Origin: Xanthomonas sacchari
GTDB taxonomy: Bacteria; Pseudomonadota; Gammaproteobacteria; Xanthomonadales; Xanthomonadaceae
Assembly (NCBI RefSeq): GCF_040529065.1
Contig: NZ_CP132343.1
Location: 3,224,001 to 3,288,000 of the forward strand
Length of the DNA: 64,000 nt
Direction of reading: 5' to 3'
The position numbers were made by a program, and so were the translations under genes. How positions within the stretch are numbered: the first letter of the stretch is position 1; every line of letters starts with the position of its first letter. Below, one piece after another: positions 34,635-43,304 of this stretch. The notes below the pieces were generated by a model. The model saw nothing but the letters and a program-made list of their open reading frames with translations. It was not told the origin of the DNA and ran no database searches.

Positions 34635-35911
34635 GCGCGCGCACCGTGCCGCGCACGCGCGCGGCGTACTGGCTGGGATTGCTGTTGGCGCTGTGGGCCG
34701 GGTTGGCCTTTGCGCAGACCCCGTCCGCGGATCCGGCGGCCCCGCCGCCGCTGGCCGCCCCGCCCGCACCGACAGGATCGCCAGCCGACGCCAGCGACCC
34801 GGCGCCGCGCATCGGCGTGGCCACGATGCAGCCCGGCGAAGTGTTCTTCGAGCGCTTCGGCCACGACGCCATCGTGGTGCTGGATCCGCGCAGCGGCCAG
34901 GCCACCTCGTACAACTTCGGCTTCTTCGACCCCAGCGAACCGGGCTTCGTCGGCCGCTTCGCCACCGGCGACATGCGCTACTACCTGGTCGCGCTGCCGC
35001 TGCAGGAGGACCTGGAGCAGTACCGCGAGGCCGGCCGCGGCGTCGACATCCAGTGGCTGGACCTGGCCCCGGCGCAGGCACGCGCGCTGCAGCAGGCGCT
35101 GGCCTGGCGCGCCCGCCCGGAGAACGCCCGCTACCGCTACGACTACTACACCGCCAACTGCGCCACGATGGTCCGCGATGCGCTGGACCGGGCCATGGGC
35201 GGGGCGCTGCACGCGCAGCTGTCCGGCCGCTCGCGCGGCAACACCTACCGCAGCGAATCGGTGCGCCTGGCCTCGCCGGCGCCGTGGATGTGGCTGGGCT
35301 TCGACCTGGGCCTGGGCCCGTACGCCGACAAGCCGCTGTCGCGCTGGGAAGAGGCCTTCGTACCGATGCGCCTGGCCGAGAGCCTGAACGAGGTGCGCAA
35401 CAGCGAAGGCCGCCCGTTGGTGCAGGCGCGCCAGCAGTTGCTGCCGCAGCGGCTGCCGCCGGAGCCACCGGAACAGCTGCGGCACTGGTGGCCGTGGCTG
35501 CTGGTCGGGCTGGCCGCGGCAGCGGGCGTGCTGGCGCTGGGCCGCCGCCCGCGCTGGCTGGCCGCGCTGGCGCTGCCGTTCTGGCTGCTGTGCGCGCTGG
35601 GCGGCGCGGTCCTGCTCTATCTGTGGGGCTTCAGCGAGCATCGCGCCGCCTGGGGCAACCGCAACCTGTTGCTGCTGGATCCGCTGTGCCTGCCGCTGTT
35701 GGTCGGGGGCGTGGCACTGCTGCGCGGGCGCCGCCCGGGGCGCTGGTTCGACGTGCTGCTGTGGCTGGTGGTGGCGCTGGCAGGCGCCGCGCTGCTGATC
35801 CACTGGCTGTCGATGCTGCAGCCGCAGTTCAACCTGCAATGGATCGCGCTGCTGCTGCCGGTGCACGCGGCGCTGGCCTGGGCGCTCACCCGCCCTCGCC
35901 CGCAGCGCTGA
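34631..35911 (+). CDS. DUF4105 integral membrane protein
   Basis: 426 residues with a TTG start coupled to corC by TTGA. Signal peptide (SARTVPRTRAAYWLGLLLAL..., cut after AFAQ), a Pro/Ala linker, then a periplasmic DUF4105 domain (about 60-280: FFERFGHDAIVVLDPRSG, YNFGFFDPSEPGFVGRF, YDYYTANCATMVRDAL with a conserved NC). The C-terminal third has four to five hydrophobic segments. The domain resembles NlpC/P60-like Cys-His folds, so a cell-envelope hydrolase role is possible. In other gammaproteobacteria the apolipoprotein acyltransferase gene lnt often follows corC; here this gene takes that place. Confidence 0.85.
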   Translation: MSARTVPRTRAAYWLGLLLALWAGLAFAQTPSADPAAPPPLAAPPAPTGSPADASDPAPRIGVATMQPGEVFFERFGHDAIVVLDPRSGQATSYNFGFFDPSEPGFVGRFATGDMRYYLVALPLQEDLEQYREAGRGVDIQWLDLAPAQARALQQALAWRARPENARYRYDYYTANCATMVRDALDRAMGGALHAQLSGRSRGNTYRSESVRLASPAPWMWLGFDLGLGPYADKPLSRWEEAFVPMRLAESLNEVRNSEGRPLVQARQQLLPQRLPPEPPEQLRHWWPWLLVGLAAAAGVLALGRRPRWLAALALPFWLLCALGGAVLLYLWGFSEHRAAWGNRNLLLLDPLCLPLLVGGVALLRGRRPGRWFDVLLWLVVALAGAALLIHWLSMLQPQFNLQWIALLLPVHAALAWALTRPRPQR

Positions 35912-35961
35912 TACCGTCGACGCCACTCGCCCCGCGCGTCTCCGCCGAACCCGCTCCCGCC

Positions 35962-36957
35962 ATGGCCTCCGCGACCGCCAATCCCGCCTGCGTCATCAAC
36001 TGCGTGCATTACGACGGCCACGGCCGCCGCCACGATATCGCCCTGGAACAGATCAGCGACGTGCTGGCCGGCCACGACGACGGCTTCGTCTGGGTCGGCA
36101 TGTACGAGCCCGGCGACGCGGTGCTGCAGCAGCTCAAGGAGGAATTCCAGCTGCACGAACTGGCGATCGAGGACACCCGCAAGGCGCACCAGCGGCCCAA
36201 GGTCGAGGCCTTCGGCAACTCGCTGTTCCTGGCGGTGCATACCGCGCAGGTGATCGACGAGCGCATCGTCTACGGCGAGACCCACGCCTTCCTCGGCGAG
36301 CGCTTCCTGCTGACCGTGCGCCATGGCGCCTCGCTGCCCTACGCGCCGGTGCGCGAGCGGCTGGAACGCGAGGCCTCGCTGATGAAACTGGGCCCGTCGT
36401 ACGCGCTGTACGCGGTGCTGGACTACGTGGTGGACAACTACCAGCCGATCCTCGATGCCTTCCGGCAGAGCCTGGAACGGCTGGAGGCCGACATCTTCGC
36501 CGAGTCGTACCGCCGCGACACCGCGATCCGCTTGTACGAACTCAAGCGCGAACTCAACCAGATGCGCCTGGCGGTGGCGCCGCTGCAGGACGTGCTGGCG
36601 CACCTCAAGCGCCACCCCGGCCCGCTGATCGCCGAGGAAGTGCGGCTGTACGTGCGCGACGTGCTCGACCATGCGGTGCGCACCAACGACGCCATCGACA
36701 CCCTGCGCGAGATGCTCGGCACCGCACTGAGCGTGAACCTGTCGCTGGTCACTCTGGCCCAGGGCGAAACGGTCAAGCGCCTCGGCGCCTGGGCCGCCCT
36801 ACTCGCCGCCCCGACTCTGATCACCAGCTGGTACGGCATGAATTTCAAGCAGATGCCGGAACTGGAATGGCCCTGGGCCTACCCGCTGATGGTCGGCGGC
36901 GTGGCCGCGGTGTGCGTGGCGCTGTATGTGGCGTTCAAGCGGGCGAGGTGGTTGTGA
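35962..36957 (+). CDS. corA: CorA magnesium/cobalt transporter
   Basis: 331 residues. The cytosolic alpha/beta funnel (1-260) is followed by two C-terminal helices with the GMN motif (SWYGMNFKQMPELEWPWAYPL), which is the selectivity loop of CorA channels. The pentameric channel takes up Mg2+ (and Co2+, Ni2+). Transcribed after corC and DUF4105 in the same direction; the ATG is 50 bp after the DUF4105 stop. Confidence 0.95.
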   Translation: MASATANPACVINCVHYDGHGRRHDIALEQISDVLAGHDDGFVWVGMYEPGDAVLQQLKEEFQLHELAIEDTRKAHQRPKVEAFGNSLFLAVHTAQVIDERIVYGETHAFLGERFLLTVRHGASLPYAPVRERLEREASLMKLGPSYALYAVLDYVVDNYQPILDAFRQSLERLEADIFAESYRRDTAIRLYELKRELNQMRLAVAPLQDVLAHLKRHPGPLIAEEVRLYVRDVLDHAVRTNDAIDTLREMLGTALSVNLSLVTLAQGETVKRLGAWAALLAAPTLITSWYGMNFKQMPELEWPWAYPLMVGGVAAVCVALYVAFKRARWL

Positions 36958-36977
36958 GCCGCCGCGCAGCGGCGGCG

Positions 36978-37126
36978 AGAATGGAGAAACGGGAATCGGG
37001 AATGGGCGGCGCGCCGCAGGCATGATGTAACGCTGCATCGTTAGGCGTGCAGCAATCATCCGTGACAGACGGCGCCATCAGGCCCCGCCGCTTCTCCCAT
37101 TCCCAATTCTCCATTCCCGATTCCCA
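36978..37126. repeat. Inverted G-rich heptad element (copy A)
   Basis: 149 bp between the convergent stops of corA and the aldehyde dehydrogenase. The left end has GGGAATC-type units (GGGAATCGGGAATGGG at 36991-37006) and the right end has the complement (CCCATTCCC to GATTCCC, 37096-37125). The core contains a GCTGCA/TGCAGC hairpin. A similar element with the shared right junction GCTTCTCCCATTCCC occurs at 53886-54033. Confidence 0.75.
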
Positions 37127-37128
37127 AC

Positions 37129-38493
37129 TCAAGCCACATACACCGACTTGATGTTCATGAACTCATGGATGCCATGCTCGGCCAGTTCGCGGCCGAAGCC
37201 GGAGCGCTTGATGCCGCCGAACGGCAGGCGCACGTCGCTCTTGACGATGGCGTTGACGAAGGCGGCGCCGCATTGCAGTTGGCAAGCCACGCGTTCGCCG
37301 CGGGCGCGGTCGGCGGTCCAGACGCTGCCGCCGAGGCCGAAGGTGGTGTCGTTGGCCACGCGCACGGCTTCGGCTTCGTCGGCCACGCGCAGGATCGCCG
37401 CGACCGGGCCGAACAGTTCCTCGTCGTAGGCCGGCATGCCCGGCGCCACCTGGTCGAGGATCGAGGCCGGATAGCCGGCGTGGCTGCCGCGCTCGGGCTC
37501 GCAACCGAGCAGCGGCTTTGCGCCCTTGGCGATGCTGGCCTGCACCTGCTTGTGCAGTTCATCGCGCAGATCCTGCCGCGCCATCGGCGCCAGCGTGGTC
37601 GCCTCGTCCTGCGGATCGCCCAGGCGGCGTTCGGCCGCGGCGGCCACGAACCGGCGCACGAACTCATCGGCGATCGCCTCCACCACCACGAAGCGCTTGG
37701 CCGCGATGCAGGTCTGCCCGGCGTTGTCGAAGCGCGACTTCACCGCCGCAGCGACGGTGGTATCGAGGTCGGCGTCGTCCAGCACCACGAAGGCGTCGCT
37801 GCCGCCCAACTCCATCACGCACTTCTTCAGTTGCCCACCGGCATTGGCGGCGATGGAGCGGCCGGCGCGCTCGCTGCCGGTCAGGGTGACCGCGGCCACG
37901 CGCGCATCGCGCAGTACCTCGGCGGCCTGGTCGTTGTCGATGTGCAGCACGTCGAACACCCCGTCCGGCACGCCGGCGTCGGCCAGCACCTTGCGGATCG
38001 CGTCGGCGCAACGCGGCACGTTGCTGGCGTGCTTGAGCAGGGCGACGTTGCCGGCCATCAGCGCCGGCGCCAGGAAGCGGAACACCTGCCAGATCGGGAA
38101 GTTCCACGGCATCACCGCCAGCACGCAGCCCAGCGGCTCGTAACGCACGTAGCTGCGCTGCGCATCGGTGGCCACCGGTTGTTCGCGCAGGTACTCGGCC
38201 GCGTGCTCGGCGTAGTAGTCGCAGGCGGCGGCGCACTTGTCGAGTTCGGCCAGGGCCTCCTTGCGCAGCTTGCCCATTTCCGCGGTCATCACCCGCTGGA
38301 TCGCGTCGCGCTGTTCGCGCAATTGCGCGCCGGCCTTGCGCAGCAGCGCGCCGCGCTGTTCCAGCGGGGTCGCCGCCCAGCCGGGGAATGCCTGCGCCGC
38401 GGCGGCCAGGCGCTGTTCGACGGCGGCGGCATCCATCAGCTCGAGGCTGTATTCGACCTGGCCATTGGCCGGATTGACGGTGTCGTAAGGCAT
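37129..38493 (-). CDS. NAD(P)-dependent succinate-semialdehyde dehydrogenase-type aldehyde dehydrogenase
   Basis: 454 residues, aldehyde dehydrogenase family with GabD-like features: the nucleotide segment VLAVMPWNFPIWQVFRFLAP, the general base in MELGGSDAF, and the catalytic Cys in NAGQTCIAAKR. It oxidises an aldehyde to the acid. The neighbours are polyamine transport genes, so gamma-glutamyl-aminobutyraldehyde (PuuC step), 4-aminobutyraldehyde or succinate semialdehyde are all possible substrates; sequence alone does not decide. Single gene, 20 bp from the heptad element and followed upstream by a REP pair. Confidence 0.88.
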   Translation of the reverse strand: MPYDTVNPANGQVEYSLELMDAAAVEQRLAAAAQAFPGWAATPLEQRGALLRKAGAQLREQRDAIQRVMTAEMGKLRKEALAELDKCAAACDYYAEHAAEYLREQPVATDAQRSYVRYEPLGCVLAVMPWNFPIWQVFRFLAPALMAGNVALLKHASNVPRCADAIRKVLADAGVPDGVFDVLHIDNDQAAEVLRDARVAAVTLTGSERAGRSIAANAGGQLKKCVMELGGSDAFVVLDDADLDTTVAAAVKSRFDNAGQTCIAAKRFVVVEAIADEFVRRFVAAAAERRLGDPQDEATTLAPMARQDLRDELHKQVQASIAKGAKPLLGCEPERGSHAGYPASILDQVAPGMPAYDEELFGPVAAILRVADEAEAVRVANDTTFGLGGSVWTADRARGERVACQLQCGAAFVNAIVKSDVRLPFGGIKRSGFGRELAEHGIHEFMNIKSVYVA

Positions 38494-38597
38494 CGCGCGG
38501 ACTCCTGGAAAAATGTCCGGTCAGCCTAGCGCCGTGGACGTTGCCGCGACGTGGCGATGGCGCCGCGTGCGATGGCTCACAGTGTTCCGCCATTTCC

Positions 38598-38683
38598 GTA
38601 GGAGAGGCTCTTGTCCCCTTTTCGGGATCAGCCGCGACGGGGCGTTATCGGAAGGTCCCGGTCGCGGCTGAAGCCGCTCCTAC
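38598..38683. repeat. Imperfect REP pair
   Basis: A degenerate GTAGGAGAGGCTC...GCCGCGAC unit (38598-38638, with an insertion) faces a perfect GTCGCGGCTGAAGCCGCTCCTAC unit (38661-38683). Between the starts of the aldehyde dehydrogenase gene and the potI stop. Same family as 19155-19222. Confidence 0.8.
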
Positions 38684-38703
38684 GTGGAGCAAAGCAGCAC
38701 GCT

Positions 38704-39555
38704 TTAACCAACCTGCTGCTGGGCAAGCTGGATATCGCGCTGGCGGCGCTTCTCGCTGCGCGCCATCAGCCACCAGCCGACGAACGCGGCGATCGAGACC
38801 GCCAGCACCATCAGCGTGGCCAGGGCGTTGATCTTGGGCTTCAGGCCCATACGCACCGAGGAGAACACGGTCATTGGCAGCGTGGTCGAATCCGGGCCGG
38901 CGACGAAGTTGGCGATCACCACGTCGTCCAGCGACAGGGTGAACGCCAGCAGCCAGCCCGACACCAGCGCCGGCGCGATGATCGGCACGGTGATCAGGAA
39001 GAACACCTTCAGCCGGTTGGCGCCCAGGTCCATCGCCGCCTCTTCCAGCGAGCGGTCCAGCTCCTGCAGGCGCGAGGACACCACCACGGTGACGAAGGAC
39101 AGGGTGAAGGTGACGTGCGCCGCCCAGATCGCCATCACGCCCTTGGGCGGGATGCCGAGCACGCCGCCCATCGACACCAGCATCATCATGATCGACAGGC
39201 CGATGATCACTTCCGGCATCACCAGCGGCGCGGTCACCAAGGCGCCGAACAGGCTCTTGCTGGGAAAGCGGCGGAAGCGGGTCATCGCCATCGCCGCCAG
39301 CGTGCCGATCACCATCGACGCGGTGGCGGTCCAGAACGCCACCTTCAGGCTGATCCACGCTGCCTGCAGGATCTGCCGGTCGCGCAGCAGCTCGCCGTAC
39401 CACTTGGTGGAGAAGCCGGCCCACACCGTCGCCAGCTTGGAAGCGTTGAACGAATACACCATCAGCAGCAGGATCGGCAGGTACAGGAAGGCGAAGCCGG
39501 CGCCCAGCACCGCCCAGCGCAGCACCGCGCCCATGCCGCCGCGCGCGCCGCTCAT
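38704..39555 (-). CDS. potI: Polyamine ABC transporter permease PotI
   Basis: 283 residues, about six membrane helices, binding-protein-dependent transport permease. The EAA loop reads LEEAAMDLGANRLKVFFLITVPII (about 175-200), the contact to the ATPase. Start ATG overlaps the potH stop as ATGA. With PotG, PotH and PotF it makes the putrescine uptake system of the PotFGHI type; gene order here is potG-potH-potI on the minus strand, with potF 5 kb away. Confidence 0.94.
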   Translation of the reverse strand: MSGARGGMGAVLRWAVLGAGFAFLYLPILLLMVYSFNASKLATVWAGFSTKWYGELLRDRQILQAAWISLKVAFWTATASMVIGTLAAMAMTRFRRFPSKSLFGALVTAPLVMPEVIIGLSIMMMLVSMGGVLGIPPKGVMAIWAAHVTFTLSFVTVVVSSRLQELDRSLEEAAMDLGANRLKVFFLITVPIIAPALVSGWLLAFTLSLDDVVIANFVAGPDSTTLPMTVFSSVRMGLKPKINALATLMVLAVSIAAFVGWWLMARSEKRRQRDIQLAQQQVG

Positions 39556-40514
39556 GCCTGCCCACCTTCGAGCTGGCGCTGCTGGTAGCGATTGAAGATC
39601 AGGATCGGCACCATCAGCAATGCCAGCATCGCGATCGCCACCGCCGAGGCGGTCGGCCAGTCGCGGTTGTTGAAGAACTCGCCCCACAGCACGCGGCCGA
39701 TCATCAGTGTGTCCGGGCCGCCGAGCATCTCCGGGATCACGAACTCGCCCACCGCCGGGATCATCACCAGCATGCACCCGGCGACGATGCCCGGCCGCGA
39801 CAGCGGCAGGGTCACGGTCAGGAACGCCTTCCACGGCGGCGCGCCGAGATCGTAGGCGGCCTCGAGCAGGCGCTGGTCGAGCTTGACCAGGGTCGCGTAC
39901 AGCGGCAACACCATGAACGGCAGGTAGCAGTAGACGATGCCGATGTAGGCGGCGACCGGGGTGTACAGGATGTGCAGCGGCGCATCGATAACGCCCAGCG
40001 CCAGCAGCGCGCGGTTGAGTACGCCGTTGCTGTCGAGGATGCCGATCCAGGCGTAGACGCGGATCAGGAACGAGGTCCACGACGGCAGCACCACCAGCAT
40101 CATCGCGATGTTGCGCGCCGACGGCGACAGCCGCGCGATCGCGTAGGCCATCGGGTAGCCGATCAGCAGGGTCAGCACGGTAGAGATGCCGGCGATCTTG
40201 ATCGAGCCCCAGTAGGCCTCGATGTACTGATGGTCGCGCAGCAGCGCCAGGTAGTTCTGCAGGGTCAGCTTCAGCGTCAGCACGCCGTCGCGGAACTCCA
40301 GCAGTGCGCTGTACGGCGGGCTGCGGATCGCCTGCTCGGCGAAGGAGATGCGCAGCACGATCAGGAACGGGATCGCGAAGAACAGCAGCAGCCACAGGTA
40401 AGGCGCGGCGATCACCAGCCAGCGCATGGCCGGCAGCGAGCGCAGGCGCACGCGTTGCGGCAGACGCCGCCGCGGCGTCGGCTCGGGCGGCACCGGCACG
40501 ACGGGCGCGCTCAT
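39552..40514 (-). CDS. potH: Polyamine ABC transporter permease PotH
   Basis: 320 residues from ATG MSAPVVPVPP. About six helices, starting LVIAAPYLWLLLFFAIPFLIVL. The EAA loop is LLEAAYDLGAPPWKAFLTVTLPLS (about 215-238). The start overlaps the potG stop as ATGA, and its stop overlaps potI. A short Pro-rich N-terminal tail precedes the first helix. Confidence 0.94.
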   Translation of the reverse strand: MSAPVVPVPPEPTPRRRLPQRVRLRSLPAMRWLVIAAPYLWLLLFFAIPFLIVLRISFAEQAIRSPPYSALLEFRDGVLTLKLTLQNYLALLRDHQYIEAYWGSIKIAGISTVLTLLIGYPMAYAIARLSPSARNIAMMLVVLPSWTSFLIRVYAWIGILDSNGVLNRALLALGVIDAPLHILYTPVAAYIGIVYCYLPFMVLPLYATLVKLDQRLLEAAYDLGAPPWKAFLTVTLPLSRPGIVAGCMLVMIPAVGEFVIPEMLGGPDTLMIGRVLWGEFFNNRDWPTASAVAIAMLALLMVPILIFNRYQQRQLEGGQA

Positions 40515-41653
40515 GCGGTCAGTACCACGCCGTCGTTGTCGTCCCACGACACCCACACCGTGTCGCCCCAGGTCATGCCTTCGCTGTCCCAGCGTTTCTG
40601 GTTGGCGAAGTTGGACTGCACGCGGATACCGCTGGGCAGGCGCACGTGGAAGATCGAGTGGCTGCCGAAATAGGCGATGTCCTCGATGGTGCCGCGCGCC
40701 TTGTTGTAGGTCTGCTCCGGTTCGCCCTTGGTGATCCAGACCTTTTCCGGGCGCACCGCGAACGCCACCTCCTGCCCTTCCACGCCGGTGATGCCGTGGC
40801 TGATGTAGATCGGCACCGGGAACTGCGGGCAGAGCACGGTCACGTGGTCGGGATGGTCCTCGCCGATGCGGCCCTCGAACATGTTCACCGAGCCGATGAA
40901 CTCGGCGACGAAACGGCTGTTCGGCGACTCGTAGATGTCGCCCGGCGTGCCGACCTGGCGGATGCGGCCCTGCTCCATCAGCGCGATGCGCGTGGCCATG
41001 GTCATCGCCTCCTCCTGGTCGTGGGTGACCATCACGCAGGTCACCCCCGAGGTCTCGATGATGGAGACCAGCTCCAGCTGCATCTGCGAGCGCAGCTTCT
41101 TGTCCAGCGCACCCATCGGCTCGTCCAGCAGCAGCAGCTTGGGCCGCTTGGCCAGCGAGCGCGCCAGCGCCACGCGCTGCTGCTGGCCGCCGGAGAGCTG
41201 GTGCGGCTTGCGCTTGCCGAGCGTGCCCAGCCGTACCAGTTCCAGCATCTCGCCGACGCGGCTGGCGATGGCGCTGCGCGACAGCCCGTCCTGCTTCAGC
41301 CCGAAGGCGATGTTCTGCTCCACGCTCATGTGCGGGAACAGCGCGTAGGACTGGAACATCATGTTGAGCGGACGCTGGTACGGCGGCAGCCCATCCAGCG
41401 GCTGGCCGTCGAGCACGATGCGCCCGCGGCTGGGCTGCTCGAACCCGCCCAGGCAGCGCAGCAGCGTGGACTTGCCGCTGCCGGAACCACCGAGCAGCGC
41501 GAAGATCTCGCCCTGGCCGATGTCCAGGTCGATGTCGTCCAGCGCAACGAAGCCGTCGAACTCCTTGCGCAGCCCGGCGATGGACACATAGCCGGCGCCC
41601 TTGGCCGGCGGCGGCGCCGGCAGATGGTCGGTTCTCGCGTCGCTCAACGCCAT
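40511..41653 (-). CDS. potG: Polyamine ABC transporter ATP-binding protein PotG
   Basis: 380 residues from ATG MALSDARTDH, which has GGGGA about 8 nt upstream; a GTG seven codons earlier is possible but lacks a site. Walker A GGSGSGKST (55-63), signature LSGGQQQRVALARSL, Walker B LLLLDEPMGALD, switch His in VMVTHDQEEAM. The C-terminal TOBE-like domain (about 290-370) has VAFAVRPEKVWI. Energises putrescine uptake. First gene of potGHI; potF is not adjacent because a pump operon lies between. Confidence 0.95.
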   Translation of the reverse strand: MALSDARTDHLPAPPPAKGAGYVSIAGLRKEFDGFVALDDIDLDIGQGEIFALLGGSGSGKSTLLRCLGGFEQPSRGRIVLDGQPLDGLPPYQRPLNMMFQSYALFPHMSVEQNIAFGLKQDGLSRSAIASRVGEMLELVRLGTLGKRKPHQLSGGQQQRVALARSLAKRPKLLLLDEPMGALDKKLRSQMQLELVSIIETSGVTCVMVTHDQEEAMTMATRIALMEQGRIRQVGTPGDIYESPNSRFVAEFIGSVNMFEGRIGEDHPDHVTVLCPQFPVPIYISHGITGVEGQEVAFAVRPEKVWITKGEPEQTYNKARGTIEDIAYFGSHSIFHVRLPSGIRVQSNFANQKRWDSEGMTWGDTVWVSWDDNDGVVLTA

Positions 41654-41743
41654 CGGTGATTCCCCATGAAGCACGCCGTCGTGCGCAGCGCCGATGCGGC
41701 GGCGACCGTGGCGCGGTGATCGTCAGTGTAGCTGTGACGGCGT

Positions 41744-41767
41744 GGGATTCGGGAGTGGGGATTGGGG
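41744..41767 (+). repeat. G-rich heptad repeat with quadruplex pattern
   Basis: Four G runs (GGG, GGG, GGGG, GGGG) separated by 4, 3 and 3 nt, in the short gap between the pump operon end and the potG start. Fits an intramolecular quadruplex on the plus strand, which is the template strand for potG. Confidence 0.72.
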
Positions 41768-41788
41768 ATTCGTCAAAGCGGCGCGCGC

Positions 41789-43297
41789 TTACTGCGCCGT
41801 AGCTGGCGCTGGCGCGGACGCCGGTGGCGGAGGTGCCGCCCAGCCAAGGCCCAGGCTCTTCTGCAGGGCCACGTAGCGCAGCAGCACCTGGGTGTGCGCC
41901 TGCAGCGCGCTGTCCTGGGCCGAGGCCTGCTGGCGCTGCACGTCCAGCGCATCGATCAGCGACGAGGCGCCGGCGGCATAGCGTTGCTGCAGCAGCGCGG
42001 CCGAGCGATCCGCCGAGGCGGCGGCCTTGTCCGCCGCCAACGCCTGCTGGCGCGCGGCGCCGAACCGCGCCAGTGCGCCGTTGGCGTCCTGCAACGCGGC
42101 CAGCACCGTGCCCTCATACGCCGCCAGCCGCGCTTCATTGCCGGCGCGGGCCTGCTCGACCTTGGCGCGGGTGCCGCCGAAATCGAAGATCGACCATTGC
42201 AGGAACGGCGCCACCACGCTGTTGAGCGCATCGCGACCGAGATCACCCGGCGAGGTCGCGGCCATGCCGATGTTGCCGAGCAGCCGCACTTGCGGGAAAT
42301 ACGCGCTCAGCGCTTCGCCGATCTTCGCCGAGGACGAGGCCAGCTGACGTTCGGCGCGGCGCACGTCCGGGCGCCGGCGGATCAGCGCGCCGGCATCGTC
42401 CACCGGCACCGTCGCCGGCAGCGTCGGCAACGGCCGGTCCGCGGCCAGCTCGGCGTCGAGCGCGCCCGGCTCGCGGCCGATCATCAGCGCCAGTTGGTCC
42501 AGCGCCACCTGCGCCTGCGCCTGCAGGTCCGGCAACACCGCTTCCTGCTGCTGCAGCTGCGCCTGCGCGCGTTCCACCTGCAGGTCGGCATCGGCGCCGC
42601 GCTCGCGGCGCTGGCGGGTCAGTTGCAGGGTCTGCCGCGCGGCCTCCAGGTTGCGCTGGGCGATGGCCATGCGTGCACGGGTGCTGCGGTAGCCCAGGTA
42701 GGCCTGCCCCACTTCGGCGGCGATCTGCACCTGCGTGTCGGCCAGGTCGGCCTCGTCGGCCTGGGCGTCGGCCAGTGCGCCTTCGCTGGCGCGGCGGCGG
42801 CGGCCGAAGAAATCCAGCTCCCAGCTGGCGTCGATGCCGACGCTGTAGAGCTGCATGCGCGGATCGATCTCCACCGGCTGGCCGGTGCCGGCGGCGATGC
42901 TGCCCAGGCGGTCGGTCAGCGCATCCGGCGCGCGCGCGTTGAGGTAGGCCGCGTTGGCGCCGACGCTGGGCAACTGCTCGGCGTGGCGCTGGTCGACCAG
43001 CGCGCGCGAGGCGCGCAGGCGCGCCTGCGCCACCCGCAGGTTGGGGCTGTGCTGCAGCGCCTGATCGACCAGCATGCTCAACTGCGGGTCGTGCAGGGTG
43101 TCCCACCAGCGCTGCGGCGGCGGTGCCGGCACCACCCCGGCGGCGGCCGCCGTGGCATCGGCGCGGTGCAACCGCGGCTGCGCCAGCGCCGCCTCGGCCA
43201 CCGACGGCGGCTTCACGTAGTCCGGGCCGAGCATGCAGGCCGACAGCAGTGAGGGCAGCGCGGCGGCGACGAGAACGCGGGAGAAACGCAGGGCCAT
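41789..43297 (-). CDS. NodT/OprM-type outer-membrane efflux lipoprotein
   Basis: 502 residues, TolC-like trimeric channel of a tripartite pump. The signal ends in lipobox LLSAC with lipid Cys, then MLGPDYVKPP, the typical start of OprM/NodT proteins. Two repeats of the OEP family cover about 60-270 and 275-480, rich in helical coiled coil (ARAQLQQQEAVLPDLQAQAQ). The C-terminus is Pro/Ala-rich. Third gene of emrA-emrB-oprM, 7 bp after emrB. Confidence 0.93.
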   Translation of the reverse strand: MALRFSRVLVAAALPSLLSACMLGPDYVKPPSVAEAALAQPRLHRADATAAAAGVVPAPPPQRWWDTLHDPQLSMLVDQALQHSPNLRVAQARLRASRALVDQRHAEQLPSVGANAAYLNARAPDALTDRLGSIAAGTGQPVEIDPRMQLYSVGIDASWELDFFGRRRRASEGALADAQADEADLADTQVQIAAEVGQAYLGYRSTRARMAIAQRNLEAARQTLQLTRQRRERGADADLQVERAQAQLQQQEAVLPDLQAQAQVALDQLALMIGREPGALDAELAADRPLPTLPATVPVDDAGALIRRRPDVRRAERQLASSSAKIGEALSAYFPQVRLLGNIGMAATSPGDLGRDALNSVVAPFLQWSIFDFGGTRAKVEQARAGNEARLAAYEGTVLAALQDANGALARFGAARQQALAADKAAASADRSAALLQQRYAAGASSLIDALDVQRQQASAQDSALQAHTQVLLRYVALQKSLGLGWAAPPPPASAPAPATAQ

Positions 43298-43304
43298 GGA
43301 ATCC

